Of a stretch of DNA of 64,000 bases, positions 17,186-24,850 are shown one piece after another. The translations under genes and the position numbers were made by a program. Position 1 is the first letter of the stretch, and the number at the start of each line of letters is the position of its first letter. Source of the DNA: Bacillus sp. RO2 (lineage in GTDB: Bacteria; Bacillota; Bacilli; Bacillales; Bacillaceae_I); the NCBI RefSeq assembly GCF_012911845.1, contig NZ_JAAXCU010000032.1:50209-114208 (forward strand). Direction: 5' to 3'. The notes below the pieces were generated by a model. The model did no database searches. It worked only from the letters and a program-made list of their open reading frames with translations, and was not told where the DNA came from.

Positions 17186-17491
17186 ATGAAAACACCTACC
17201 TGTGCAAACTGCCATAAACAGTGGAGTTGGAAGATGACTTGGAAAAAGACGTTCACATTTAAACAAGCGATTACGTGCCCATTTTGTGGAGAGAAACAGT
17301 ATATAACGAAGAGTGCTCGGCAGAAATTATGCTTACTTCCAATCATTTTTCCAATTATCAATGTGCCTTTCCTTTCCTTTGGTGTTAGCAGTTTCTATCT
17401 AGCAATGGTGTATATTATCTGTGTTGTGGTGTTGGTAATAGGGATGCCGTTCTTCTATCGACTAAGCAACAAGGAGGAGCCATTGTGGTAA
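17186..17491 (+). CDS. TIGR04104-type zinc-ribbon membrane protein
   Basis: The 101-residue protein starts at ATG 17186 after GGAGCTG. Two CxxC pairs (CANCHKQW at 6-13 and CPFCGEKQY at 32-40) make a zinc ribbon, followed by two transmembrane helices (about 50-68 and 71-90). The layout matches the TIGR04104 putative zinc-finger family, which occurs in several copies in Bacillaceae and has no known function. Its last codons overlap the next gene by seven bases, so the two form an operon. Confidence 0.8.
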   Translation: MKTPTCANCHKQWSWKMTWKKTFTFKQAITCPFCGEKQYITKSARQKLCLLPIIFPIINVPFLSFGVSSFYLAMVYIICVVVLVIGMPFFYRLSNKEEPLW

Positions 17492-17676
17492 GAACCATTT
17501 TCGGAAATAGATATATTACTCATTTTATTATCTTTTTTATCGCGAATTTGCTGACATACCCTTTTTTTACAAATAGAACGTTTTTGGATATGTTCGTTTT
17601 GTCCATACTTTACGCCTTTCTTTGGTGGCTATGGGACAGTGCCACTTCTTCAAAAATGAAAAAACACGAAAGCTAA
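17485..17676 (+). CDS. Small membrane protein
   Basis: The 63-residue protein starts at GTG 17485, with AAGGAGG in the end of the previous gene. Two hydrophobic helices (about 11-28 and 34-51) with LWWLWDSA at the membrane border are visible. No family is recognised. Overlap with the zinc-ribbon gene indicates coupled translation, so the two may form one membrane complex. Confidence 0.65.
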   Translation: MVRTIFGNRYITHFIIFFIANLLTYPFFTNRTFLDMFVLSILYAFLWWLWDSATSSKMKKHES

Positions 17677-17695
17677 TCTCAGCTCTCGTGTCGTA
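17662..17695. terminator. Convergent terminator between the small membrane protein and YczE-like gene
   Basis: CACGAAAGCT pairs with AGCTCTCGTG with one bulge. It lies over the 3' ends of both convergent genes; A's precede it, giving U's on the minus-strand transcript. Confidence 0.65.
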
Positions 17696-18287
17696 ATTTC
17701 TTATATAAGCCTTCTAAACGCGGATAGAAAATTTGAATTAATGGTCCGATCCCAAAAGTAATGATAAATGTGCCAACCCCAATCGGCCCTTTGAAAATAA
17801 GAGCAAAAATTAGGGCAAACACTTCCCCAATCGTTTTTGCAGTCATCATCTTCACCTTAAAACGATTCTGAATTCCGAGCATCAAGTTGTCAATTGGAAT
17901 AACCGGGAACTTTGCTTGCAGGTATGCAGATATTCCCACTGCCATGATGACCATTCCGGCCAAAAGGACAACAAAACGTAAAACCATTCCCACTGGAATC
18001 CATGCACCGAAGACCTGTATCAACCAAAAATCAATAAAAACTCCGACAAGGAAAATCGTAATGACCGCCAGATAATCCGGTTTGCTTTTATGCAACCAAG
18101 CATTAATTGCAATCAGGATAATCCCGACAATAAACACCCAACTTCCAACCGTCAGCCCGAATGTGGAAGAAAGCCCTACGTTCAGAGCGTCCCAAGCACC
18201 AGCCCCTAAATCCGATTTTATCGTCAAACTGATCCCGAAGGATAAGACAAAAAGTCCAATTAAATAAAATAATGTTCGTATAACCAA
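17679..18287 (-). CDS. YczE/YyaS-family membrane protein
   Basis: From TTG 18287, set by GAGGAG eight bases upstream, the product has 202 residues. A longer frame from 18353 lacks a ribosome site. Five hydrophobic segments are visible, with the family blocks LSFGISLTIKSDLGAGAWDALNVGL and PIDNLMLG(I)Q (about 120-130). YczE-type proteins are membrane proteins of unknown mechanism; B. subtilis YczE is needed for bacillaene or surfactin-related phosphopantetheine steps in some reports. Single gene. Confidence 0.8.
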   Translation of the reverse strand: MVIRTLFYLIGLFVLSFGISLTIKSDLGAGAWDALNVGLSSTFGLTVGSWVFIVGIILIAINAWLHKSKPDYLAVITIFLVGVFIDFWLIQVFGAWIPVGMVLRFVVLLAGMVIMAVGISAYLQAKFPVIPIDNLMLGIQNRFKVKMMTAKTIGEVFALIFALIFKGPIGVGTFIITFGIGPLIQIFYPRLEGLYKKLRHES

Positions 18288-18429
18288 TCTGATAACTCCT
18301 CTACATTTTACTATCACTTGTCCTACTTTATCATTGTAAGCGTGAATCATCAAAATATGAAAAAAAAGAAAAAAAGATTAAATAAATCAGAATATTTATA
18401 ACATTCAACCTATATACTATCAATACCTT

Positions 18430-18612
18430 AAAACGAAGGAGGGAAATAAAGCGAAGTCACCTTAGAGTGAAGGAGTGATTTACACCTACACAGTGCACAT
18501 ATAAAGCTTTTTATTCCTTAGTTCAAAGCTTTAACGCCATGGTACTTAGAATCGATCAGTTAGCCCTATATTTTTTGGGACTCTGTGCAGCCTACCGCAC
18601 AGAGTTTTTTGT
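18430..18612 (+). ncRNA. Candidate orphan small RNA or leader ending in a strong terminator
   Basis: CTCTGTGC (18581-18588) and GCACAGAG (18597-18604) form a perfect stem followed by six T's, an excellent terminator, but no gene lies just before it. Upstream are two AGGAGG/GAAGGAG ribosome-like sites (about 18437 and 18470) and a pair of AAAGCTTT blocks (about 18503-18532) that can pair. The transcript could be a small RNA, an attenuated leader, or carry tiny peptides. The nearest gene on the plus strand begins at 18874. The rest of the 18288-18873 gap holds the repeat array listed next. Confidence 0.4.
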
Positions 18613-18627
18613 GTGATTTCGGAAGTT

Positions 18628-18721
18628 CGTGCCAAAATCATCAAAGTTGATGCCAAAAATAGCCGAGTTCGTGCGGAAAACGAGTAAGTTCATGCCAAAG
18701 TGTGCCAAGTTCGTGCCTTAA
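18628..18721 (+). repeat. Degenerate 20-22-bp tandem repeats with AAGTTCGTGCC core
   Basis: The core AAGTTCGTGCC or a close variant occurs five times (starting near 18632, 18653, 18674, 18695 and 18709), spaced 14-22 bases apart with A-rich linkers. It does not encode a plausible protein and sits after the terminator at 18610. Confidence 0.65.
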
Positions 18722-18873
18722 CGAAACGCCTCCATTTTATGTCCCCTCCACTCCTCTAACTTTTATCTTATCCCCCAGCTCTTCTTATAACCCAATTAAC
18801 ATCTGTGTTTAAAATCTCCCTAAACATGCCACATTAACAGTGAGTACTTTTTAAATGAAAGGTGAGGCTAACC

Positions 18874-19293
18874 ATGAATACTGATTTAAAGAACAAAATC
18901 ACTTCCATGTTCAGCAATCATAAAATCGGCACACTGGCCACCATTAGAGGCGACCGTCCATATTCCCGTTTTATGTTATTTTTCAATGAAGATTTGGTGT
19001 TGTATTGTGCAACGAACGAGCACACTCACAAAATTGAGGATATTAAAGCCAATCCACATGTACATATCCTTCTAGGTATGGAAGGTACAAGTTGGAAGGA
19101 ACCATACGCGGAAATTGAGGCACAGGCAAGCTTTGAAGACAGTGCGGAATTGAAAAAGAAGTTCTGGGATGAGAAGTTATCAGAATGGATTAAGAGCCCA
19201 GATGATCCGGAATATTTGCTATTAAAACTAACGCCTTCTGTTATTCGTTATTATGAAAAGGCTGGTAGTGAGGCGGAAGTGTTGGAACAGTAG
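18874..19293 (+). CDS. Pyridoxamine-5'-phosphate oxidase-like flavin-binding protein
   Basis: Start ATG 18874 follows AAAGGTGAG; the product has 139 residues. A split-barrel fold is suggested by HKIGTLATIRGDRPYSRFMLFF, LVLYCATNEHTHKIEDIKANP, VHILLG, then an acidic region with FWDEKLSEWI and LLKLTPSVIRYYEK. This is the pattern of the general stress protein 26 branch of the PNPOx-like family, which bind FMN or F420; true vitamin B6 synthesis is not expected. Substrate unknown. It is a single gene, closed by the terminator at 19337. Confidence 0.85.
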   Translation: MNTDLKNKITSMFSNHKIGTLATIRGDRPYSRFMLFFNEDLVLYCATNEHTHKIEDIKANPHVHILLGMEGTSWKEPYAEIEAQASFEDSAELKKKFWDEKLSEWIKSPDDPEYLLLKLTPSVIRYYEKAGSEAEVLEQ

Positions 19294-19336
19294 TAGAAGC
19301 CTTCCTGCTCTTATGGTAAGTTAAATATAACGACTA

Positions 19337-19367
19337 GAAAGCGGCCCTTCCTCATAGGCCGCTTTTT
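19337..19367 (+). terminator. Terminator of the PNPOx-like gene
   Basis: AAAGCGGCC (19338-19346) pairs with GGCCGCTTT (19357-19365), with TTT after. It lies only 20 bases before the TTG start of the CdaR-type regulator, so it could also influence that gene's leader. Confidence 0.8.
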
Positions 19368-19384
19368 CCATAGGAGGTCTCACT

Positions 19385-20503
19385 TTGCTGCGAACATCCC
19401 TTGCAAAAAAGATCATTCGAGAAGTGAAAAATTTTATAGAAGAAGATTTAATTATGGTCGACACATCTGGTATCATCATTGCAAGTACAGCTCCTGATAG
19501 ACTAGGAAATTTCCATGAAGGAGCATATCTGGCAGCCTCTGAAAAACAGATGCGTATCATCTCTAAACAGGACGAAATCACTCTATCAGGGGTAAAAGCT
19601 GGCATCACCCTTCCCCTCTTCCATCAGCAAAAAGTTGTTGGCGTCATCGGCATTACAGGAACGCCAGAAAAAGTCCTTCCGTACGGGGAATTGATCAAGA
19701 AAATGACAGAGCTACTGATCCAAGAAAATCACTACCAAGATCAGTTCGAATGGGAAGCAAGATCTCTTGAGACATTTGTGTTTGATTGGCTATTGAAGGA
19801 CGGACCTTCTACATTCATCACAAAACGTGCAGAAGTGCTAGGGGTAAACATGGAAGTGAACCGGCAAGTAATTTTGATAGAATTCCAAACAAATGAAAGC
19901 CTAATGAAAGCCAAAGGATGGCATCATTCCGAATTGGATGTGGAATGGAAGAAAGAAGATATTTTTGTGCAATGGGGACAAAATAGAATGATTTTACTAC
20001 TGGCAAGCAATACCGTCCCAAGCAAAGAGTCGCTCCTTTCATTCTTGAAAAAAATTCAAGTTCAACTCCAAAGCTATTTTGGTGCACCTGTTTATATGGG
20101 GGTTGGAAAAGCATGCAAACCTTCCTCGCTAAAAGACTCTTATTCAGATGCAGAAAGAGCGTTAAACACCTGTTCTGTTGACGTACCCATTACATTTGAA
20201 GAAGACCTCCGTCTGGAAATGATTTTGGAAGCAATCCCTAATAAAGTGAAGAAAGAGTTTGCACTTCGCCTTCTTTCTCCCGTCCTATCCGAAAAGGACT
20301 TGTTCGAGACCATCCAGAAATATTTTTTCCACCATCTATCGTTGAAAGACACGGCCCAATCTATGCACATTCATATCAATACGCTTCATTATCGATTGCG
20401 TAAAGTGGAGAGTTTAACCGGGTTAGAACTCAAAAAGCCTCATGATCTGACAACTTTATACCTAGCTTGCATTCTTTTGGATGATTCTACAAATAAACAC
20501 TAG
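19385..20503 (+). CDS. CdaR-family regulator of glycolate oxidase genes (YsfB-like)
   Basis: The TTG start is set by AGGAGG at seven bases. The 372-residue protein has an N-terminal sugar-diacid recognition domain (1-135: VDTSGIIIASTAPDRLGNFHEGA, PLFHQQKVVGVIGITG). A central GGDEF-like region follows (about 215-275, SLKDSYSDAERAL), then a C-terminal PucR helix-turn-helix (about 310-365, LKDTAQSMHIHINTLHYRLRKVE). Such regulators activate genes for hydroxy-acid use. It stands directly before glcD and glcF, as ysfB before ysfCD in B. subtilis, so glycolate or glycerate is the likely effector. Confidence 0.9.
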   Translation: MLRTSLAKKIIREVKNFIEEDLIMVDTSGIIIASTAPDRLGNFHEGAYLAASEKQMRIISKQDEITLSGVKAGITLPLFHQQKVVGVIGITGTPEKVLPYGELIKKMTELLIQENHYQDQFEWEARSLETFVFDWLLKDGPSTFITKRAEVLGVNMEVNRQVILIEFQTNESLMKAKGWHHSELDVEWKKEDIFVQWGQNRMILLLASNTVPSKESLLSFLKKIQVQLQSYFGAPVYMGVGKACKPSSLKDSYSDAERALNTCSVDVPITFEEDLRLEMILEAIPNKVKKEFALRLLSPVLSEKDLFETIQKYFFHHLSLKDTAQSMHIHINTLHYRLRKVESLTGLELKKPHDLTTLYLACILLDDSTNKH

Positions 20504-20599
20504 TTATCTACCTTTTATTTTAGTTAATCATACATAGTGCCCCTCCCTTCCTTTTTATAAAATAAAGAAAAGATGTTTTATAGACTGGGAGGTTTTTTT

Positions 20600-22012
20600 A
20601 TGATTAGTGAACTGTTAAAAAAGCAATTTATTAATATTGTCGGCCCGTATAACTATCAGGACAGCCCTTCAGAAAAACTTGTTTATTCCTATGATGCTAC
20701 ACCAAACTATCAAGCTATGCCTGATGCTATCATCGTTCCCCGCAACACTGAAGATGTCTCTAACATTGTGAAACTGTGCAACGAGCATCGCATTCCGCTT
20801 GTCCCAAGAGGTTCTGGGACCAACCTCTGTGCAGGAACCTGTCCAACAGAAGGCGGTATCGTCGTCCTTTTCACTCACATGAACAAGCTACTTGAGTTGG
20901 ATGAAGAGAACTTGACTGTTACCGTTCAGCCTGGCCTTGTAACCCTTGATATGATTCAAGCTGTTGAAGCAAAGGGGTTATTTTATCCGCCAGATCCAAG
21001 CTCCATGAAAATATCCACGATTGGTGGCAACATTAACGAGAATTCAGGTGGATTACGCGGATTAAAATACGGGGTAACGCGTGACTATGTTCTTGCACTG
21101 GAGGCTGTCATGCCTAATGGCGATGTCATCAGGACAGGTGGCAAACTTGCGAAAGATGTTGCAGGTTATGACCTTACTAGACTATTTGTTGGTTCAGAGG
21201 GAACGCTTTGCATTATTACAGAAGCCACATTGAAACTTGTTCCCATGCCGGAAACAAAACAAACCATGCTTGCCCTCTATCATGATATAGAGGCTGCAGC
21301 CAAAACGGTTTCCACCATCATTTCCAATAAAATCATTCCTTCCACACTAGAATTTTTGGATCAGCCCACCCTTGAGGTGGTCGAGGATTTTGCTAAAATC
21401 GGGCTACCTACAGACGTACAGGCAGTTCTTCTCATCGAACAAGACGGCCCGCTTGAAGTAGTAGCAAGAGATATGCAAAAAATACAGGAAATTTGTCTGG
21501 CAGAGAAGGCTGTTTCGGTTCAGGTTGCTAAAACGGAGACGGAAGCAGAAGCATTACGAACCGCACGTCGCTCTGCTCTTTCAGCACTTGCTAGACTCAA
21601 GCCTACGACAATACTCGAGGACGCAACAGTCCCTCGCTCGGAAATTGCCACGATGGTAAAAGCAATTAATGAGATTGCCGTAAAACATCAGGTAAAGATC
21701 TGTACATTCGGCCATGCAGGAGACGGTAACCTCCACCCTACAGTAGCAACGGACGCTCGGGACCACGCAGAAATGGAACGGGTCGAAGCGGCATTTGAAG
21801 ACATTTTTGCAAAGGCAATTGAACTTGGCGGAACCATCACCGGAGAGCACGGAGTTGGAATGATGAAAGCACCCTATCTAGAATGGAAGCTCGGCGAGGA
21901 AGGTATAGCAGCCATGAAGGCTATTAAACTGGCATTCGACCCGAATAACATCATGAATCCAGGCAAGGTTTTTGCCAAGGAATCCAGAAAACGGGTGGTG
22001 GTATCCAGATGA
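20600..22012 (+). CDS. glcD: Glycolate oxidase, FAD subunit
   Basis: Start ATG 20600 (MISELLKKQF) follows GGGAGG at seven bases. The 470-residue protein is an FAD-linked 2-hydroxyacid dehydrogenase. The FAD domain has PRGSGTNLCAGTCPTEGGIV (about 70-90), PPDPSSMKISTIGGNI and GGKLAKDVAGYDLTRLFVGSEGTL; the C-terminal cap ends in FGHAGDGNLHP, GTITGEHGVG and DPNNIMNPGK. It oxidises glycolate to glyoxylate and passes electrons to the iron-sulfur subunit encoded next; their genes overlap by four bases. Confidence 0.93.
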   Translation: MISELLKKQFINIVGPYNYQDSPSEKLVYSYDATPNYQAMPDAIIVPRNTEDVSNIVKLCNEHRIPLVPRGSGTNLCAGTCPTEGGIVVLFTHMNKLLELDEENLTVTVQPGLVTLDMIQAVEAKGLFYPPDPSSMKISTIGGNINENSGGLRGLKYGVTRDYVLALEAVMPNGDVIRTGGKLAKDVAGYDLTRLFVGSEGTLCIITEATLKLVPMPETKQTMLALYHDIEAAAKTVSTIISNKIIPSTLEFLDQPTLEVVEDFAKIGLPTDVQAVLLIEQDGPLEVVARDMQKIQEICLAEKAVSVQVAKTETEAEALRTARRSALSALARLKPTTILEDATVPRSEIATMVKAINEIAVKHQVKICTFGHAGDGNLHPTVATDARDHAEMERVEAAFEDIFAKAIELGGTITGEHGVGMMKAPYLEWKLGEEGIAAMKAIKLAFDPNNIMNPGKVFAKESRKRVVVSR

Positions 22013-23349
22013 CCTCAGTAAAAGAAAAACAAGTCATTCAAGCCGAATTTAAAAGTCGCATGGACGAGGATGAATTGCTAAATTGTATGCGTTGTGGATT
22101 CTGCCTTCCTTCCTGTCCTACCTATGTGGAGTCAGGTTTTAAAGAATCTCACTCCCCACGGGGACGAATTGCTTTAATGAAAGCGGTGGTAGATGGTGTG
22201 ATAGAACCTGATGAAGATGTGGAACGCACTCTTGATCTTTGTTTAGGCTGCAGAGCTTGTGAGCCTGTGTGTCCTTCAGGAGTAAAATATGGCCACCTTC
22301 TCGAGGAGGCACGCGACATCATTAATCAGAATAAAAAACACTCGCTTCCGATTCGTGTCCTCCGAAAAACTATTTTTGAAGGGCTGTTTCCACACCAAAA
22401 TCGCATGAGGATGATGACAAATTTTCTCGGAATCTATCAGCGTTCTGGACTTCAAAGCGCTGTACATCATACAGGATTGCTAAAGTTGTTACCTGAAAGC
22501 ATGTCAAGCATGGAGCGCGTCCTCCCAAAAGTTCCCACTATGAAGGAAATGAAAAATCGCCCTTCTCACCTTCCAGCGCTTCAAGCGCAGAAGAAACGAG
22601 TGGCTTTCTTTTCCGGTTGCCTGATGGATACGATGTTTCTTAAAACAAATGATGCCACAATGAAACTGCTCCAGCATGCAGGTTGTGAGATTGTCATACC
22701 ACCCTCTCAAAATTGTTGTGGAGCGCTACACGGCCATAGCGGGGAGAAAAATAGAGGCAAGGAGCTAGCAAAGCAGAATATTGCTGCATTTGAAGGTCTC
22801 GATGTTGACTATATCATCACCAATGCAGGGGGCTGCGGGGCCTTCCTTATCGACTATGACCATCTGTTAAAAGACGATCCCGAGTGGGCGGAGCGCGCGC
22901 ATACCTTTAAAAAGAAAATCAAAGACATGTCCGCAATTTTAGTAGAATTGAAGTTTCATGAGAAAAATTTATCGGTGCGACCGCAACGGGTCACCTATCA
23001 GGATTCCTGCCATCTTCGAAATGTACAGGGAACCTTTCTTCAGCCAAGGATGCTATTGCAGGCAGTTGTTGGTGCAGACTTTTATGAAATGAAAGATGCT
23101 GACCGTTGCTGCGGCTCGGCGGGAATCTACAACTTCGTAGAATCGGAAATGTCCATGCAGATATTGGACAATAAAATGGAGAAAGTAGCAGAAACTATGG
23201 CAACGACCATTGTAACTGCAAATCCGGGATGTCTGCTGCAGATGAAGCTTGGAATAGAGCGAGAAGGATTGACAGGGGTGCTACGAGCAGTTCATATAGC
23301 GGACTTTTTGTTAGAGGGTTTGGAGGGGCAACTAAAAGGAAACAAGTAA
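22009..23349 (+). CDS. glcF: Glycolate oxidase, iron-sulfur subunit
   Basis: The 446-residue protein begins within the glcD stop (ATGA overlap). Two [4Fe-4S] ferredoxin motifs are present, CMRCGFCLPSCPTY (about 26-39) and CLGCRACEPVCPSG (about 77-90). Two cysteine-rich CCG domains follow, with CCGALHGHSG near 242 and DSCHLRN and CCGSAGIY near 330-375. It relays electrons from the GlcD flavin to the respiratory chain. No third small FAD subunit (GlcE) is present, as usual in Bacilli. A 51-bp repeat array and a terminator follow. Confidence 0.93.
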   Translation: MTSVKEKQVIQAEFKSRMDEDELLNCMRCGFCLPSCPTYVESGFKESHSPRGRIALMKAVVDGVIEPDEDVERTLDLCLGCRACEPVCPSGVKYGHLLEEARDIINQNKKHSLPIRVLRKTIFEGLFPHQNRMRMMTNFLGIYQRSGLQSAVHHTGLLKLLPESMSSMERVLPKVPTMKEMKNRPSHLPALQAQKKRVAFFSGCLMDTMFLKTNDATMKLLQHAGCEIVIPPSQNCCGALHGHSGEKNRGKELAKQNIAAFEGLDVDYIITNAGGCGAFLIDYDHLLKDDPEWAERAHTFKKKIKDMSAILVELKFHEKNLSVRPQRVTYQDSCHLRNVQGTFLQPRMLLQAVVGADFYEMKDADRCCGSAGIYNFVESEMSMQILDNKMEKVAETMATTIVTANPGCLLQMKLGIEREGLTGVLRAVHIADFLLEGLEGQLKGNK

Positions 23350-23399
23350 TTTCGGAAATCGTGAAATTTCAGGTAATAGTGGTTTTGTTTTAAAACTTG

Positions 23400-23592
23400 G
23401 ATGACGAAACTATAGTGAATCAGGGATTGCTGGCATTGAAGAGCGTCATCGATGACAAAACCACAATGAACCAGGGATTTCTGGTATCGGTAAGCGTCAT
23501 CGATGACAAAATCATAGTGAACCAGGGATTTCTGGCATCGGTGACCGTCATCGATGACAAAGCCACATTGAACCAAGGATTTCTGGCATCGG
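23400..23592 (+). repeat. 51-bp tandem repeat array, 3.8 units
   Basis: Units begin with GATGAC at 23400, 23451, 23502 and 23553, with no length change. Each unit ends GTCATC, so unit joints read GTCATCGATGAC, a perfect 12-bp palindrome, and each contains CCAGGGATTTCTGG, a small hairpin. Both strands stay open because 51 is a multiple of three, but neither frame has a convincing ribosome site; I regard it as non-coding. It lies between glcF and its terminator. Confidence 0.85.
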
Positions 23593-23600
23593 AGAGAGGG

Positions 23601-23643
23601 AAGACCTCTTCCTTTCAATTTTCACGCTAAAGAGGTCTTTAAG
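23601..23643. terminator. Convergent terminator between glcF and anmK
   Basis: AAGACCTCTT (23601-23610) pairs with AAGAGGTCTT (23629-23639 region), then TT. It lies after the repeat array and close to the anmK stop, so it may serve both directions. Confidence 0.75.
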
Positions 23644-23666
23644 AAAGGAGAAACCGCCTCAGCTTT

Positions 23667-24848
23667 TCAAATCGTCAACTTCCCGAGCACCACCTGCTTG
23701 GCCGCACCAGTAGCACTTGGTACATTATTAGGCAGCCCAAACATCGTCTCATTTGCCAATAAAGCAAAAGCCACCGCCTCTTTAGATTCGCTGGAAAAAC
23801 CAAGATCCTCTTGCGTCTTCACCGCAAAACTACCTAACTCCTTCAAGAAACCAAGCAGGGTTGCATTATAAGCCCCACCACCACTCACCACAAGTGTATC
23901 AATCTCACCTGGCAAGAATCGTTCTGTCTGATCTACAATTGTCAGAGCAGTAAACATCGTGACCGTTGCCAAAATGTCAGCTGAAGAAAGCCCCATCTCA
24001 ACCATTCTATCAACTAGCTTCCTAGTAAAAGCTGCCCCGAACAATTCCCTGCCCGTACTTTTAGGTACAGGCAACGTAAAGTAAGGATGAGCCATCAATT
24101 CTTTTAAAATTTCATGATGAACCGTCCCTTCCGCTGCCATCTCACCATTTTCATCAAACAGAAATTTCCCCTGAGTTAGGATGTTCATCGCCTCATCCAT
24201 AATCATATTCCCCGGCCCCGTATCAAAGGCAATCACATCAGAGGCAGAGCCGCCTCTGGGCAAATAGGTTACATTTCCAATACCACCGATGTTTTGCAAG
24301 GCGATATTCTCGGTATCAGACCTAAAAAGAAGATGATCAACATATGGAACTAATGGTGCACCTTCCCCACCGACCGCCATATCGCGTACCCTGAAATCAG
24401 AAACGACAGGACATTGGAACATCTCTGCCAGAACGGATGCTTCTCCTATCTGCATGGTCGATTTTACTAAGCCCAAATCACTCTGATCCACAGGTATATG
24501 ATAGATTGTTTGACCATGTGATCCAATGAAGTCAATATCCTCCATGCGCAAGCCTGCATTTTCCACAACAGAGCGAGCGGCTAAAGCAAAAAGCTGGCCA
24601 AGTTCAAAATTAAGACTGCACAGTTTATCCACAGAGCTTTCTACAAGGTTAAACTGATTAAAAATCTTCCGTCTCAATGCTTGTGGGATTTCCACCGTAT
24701 CAAAGGCAAGTTGGCGATACGTCAACTTTTCACCGCTACCTTTTACAGATACAATCGCCACATCGACGCCATCTACAGACGTTCCAGACATAATGCCAAT
24801 TCCAATCCGTTCTGGTTTACTTGTAACGTTTAATAATTTGTTAAGCAT
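23667..24848 (-). CDS. anmK: Anhydro-N-acetylmuramic acid kinase
   Basis: The 393-residue protein has the AnmK signatures IGIMSGTSVDGVD (about 17-29), IGSHGQTIYHIP (about 107-118), GNMIMDEAMN and the ATP-site VVSGGGAYN (about 327-335). AnmK opens the 1,6-anhydro ring of anhydro-MurNAc and phosphorylates it to MurNAc-6-phosphate in the cytoplasm. It is the last gene of the murein-recovery operon, two bases after nagZ. Anhydro-MurNAc arises from lytic transglycosylases, so its presence says that fragments of that kind are taken up or made inside. Confidence 0.95.
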   Translation of the reverse strand: MLNKLLNVTSKPERIGIGIMSGTSVDGVDVAIVSVKGSGEKLTYRQLAFDTVEIPQALRRKIFNQFNLVESSVDKLCSLNFELGQLFALAARSVVENAGLRMEDIDFIGSHGQTIYHIPVDQSDLGLVKSTMQIGEASVLAEMFQCPVVSDFRVRDMAVGGEGAPLVPYVDHLLFRSDTENIALQNIGGIGNVTYLPRGGSASDVIAFDTGPGNMIMDEAMNILTQGKFLFDENGEMAAEGTVHHEILKELMAHPYFTLPVPKSTGRELFGAAFTRKLVDRMVEMGLSSADILATVTMFTALTIVDQTERFLPGEIDTLVVSGGGAYNATLLGFLKELGSFAVKTQEDLGFSSESKEAVAFALLANETMFGLPNNVPSATGAAKQVVLGKLTI

Positions 24849-24850
24849 AA

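Noticed and set aside
23292..23630. Open frames on both strands with 17-residue repeats
   Set aside because: They arise because the 51-bp array is a multiple of three and contains palindromes; no convincing ribosome site, and the minus frame runs into glcF.
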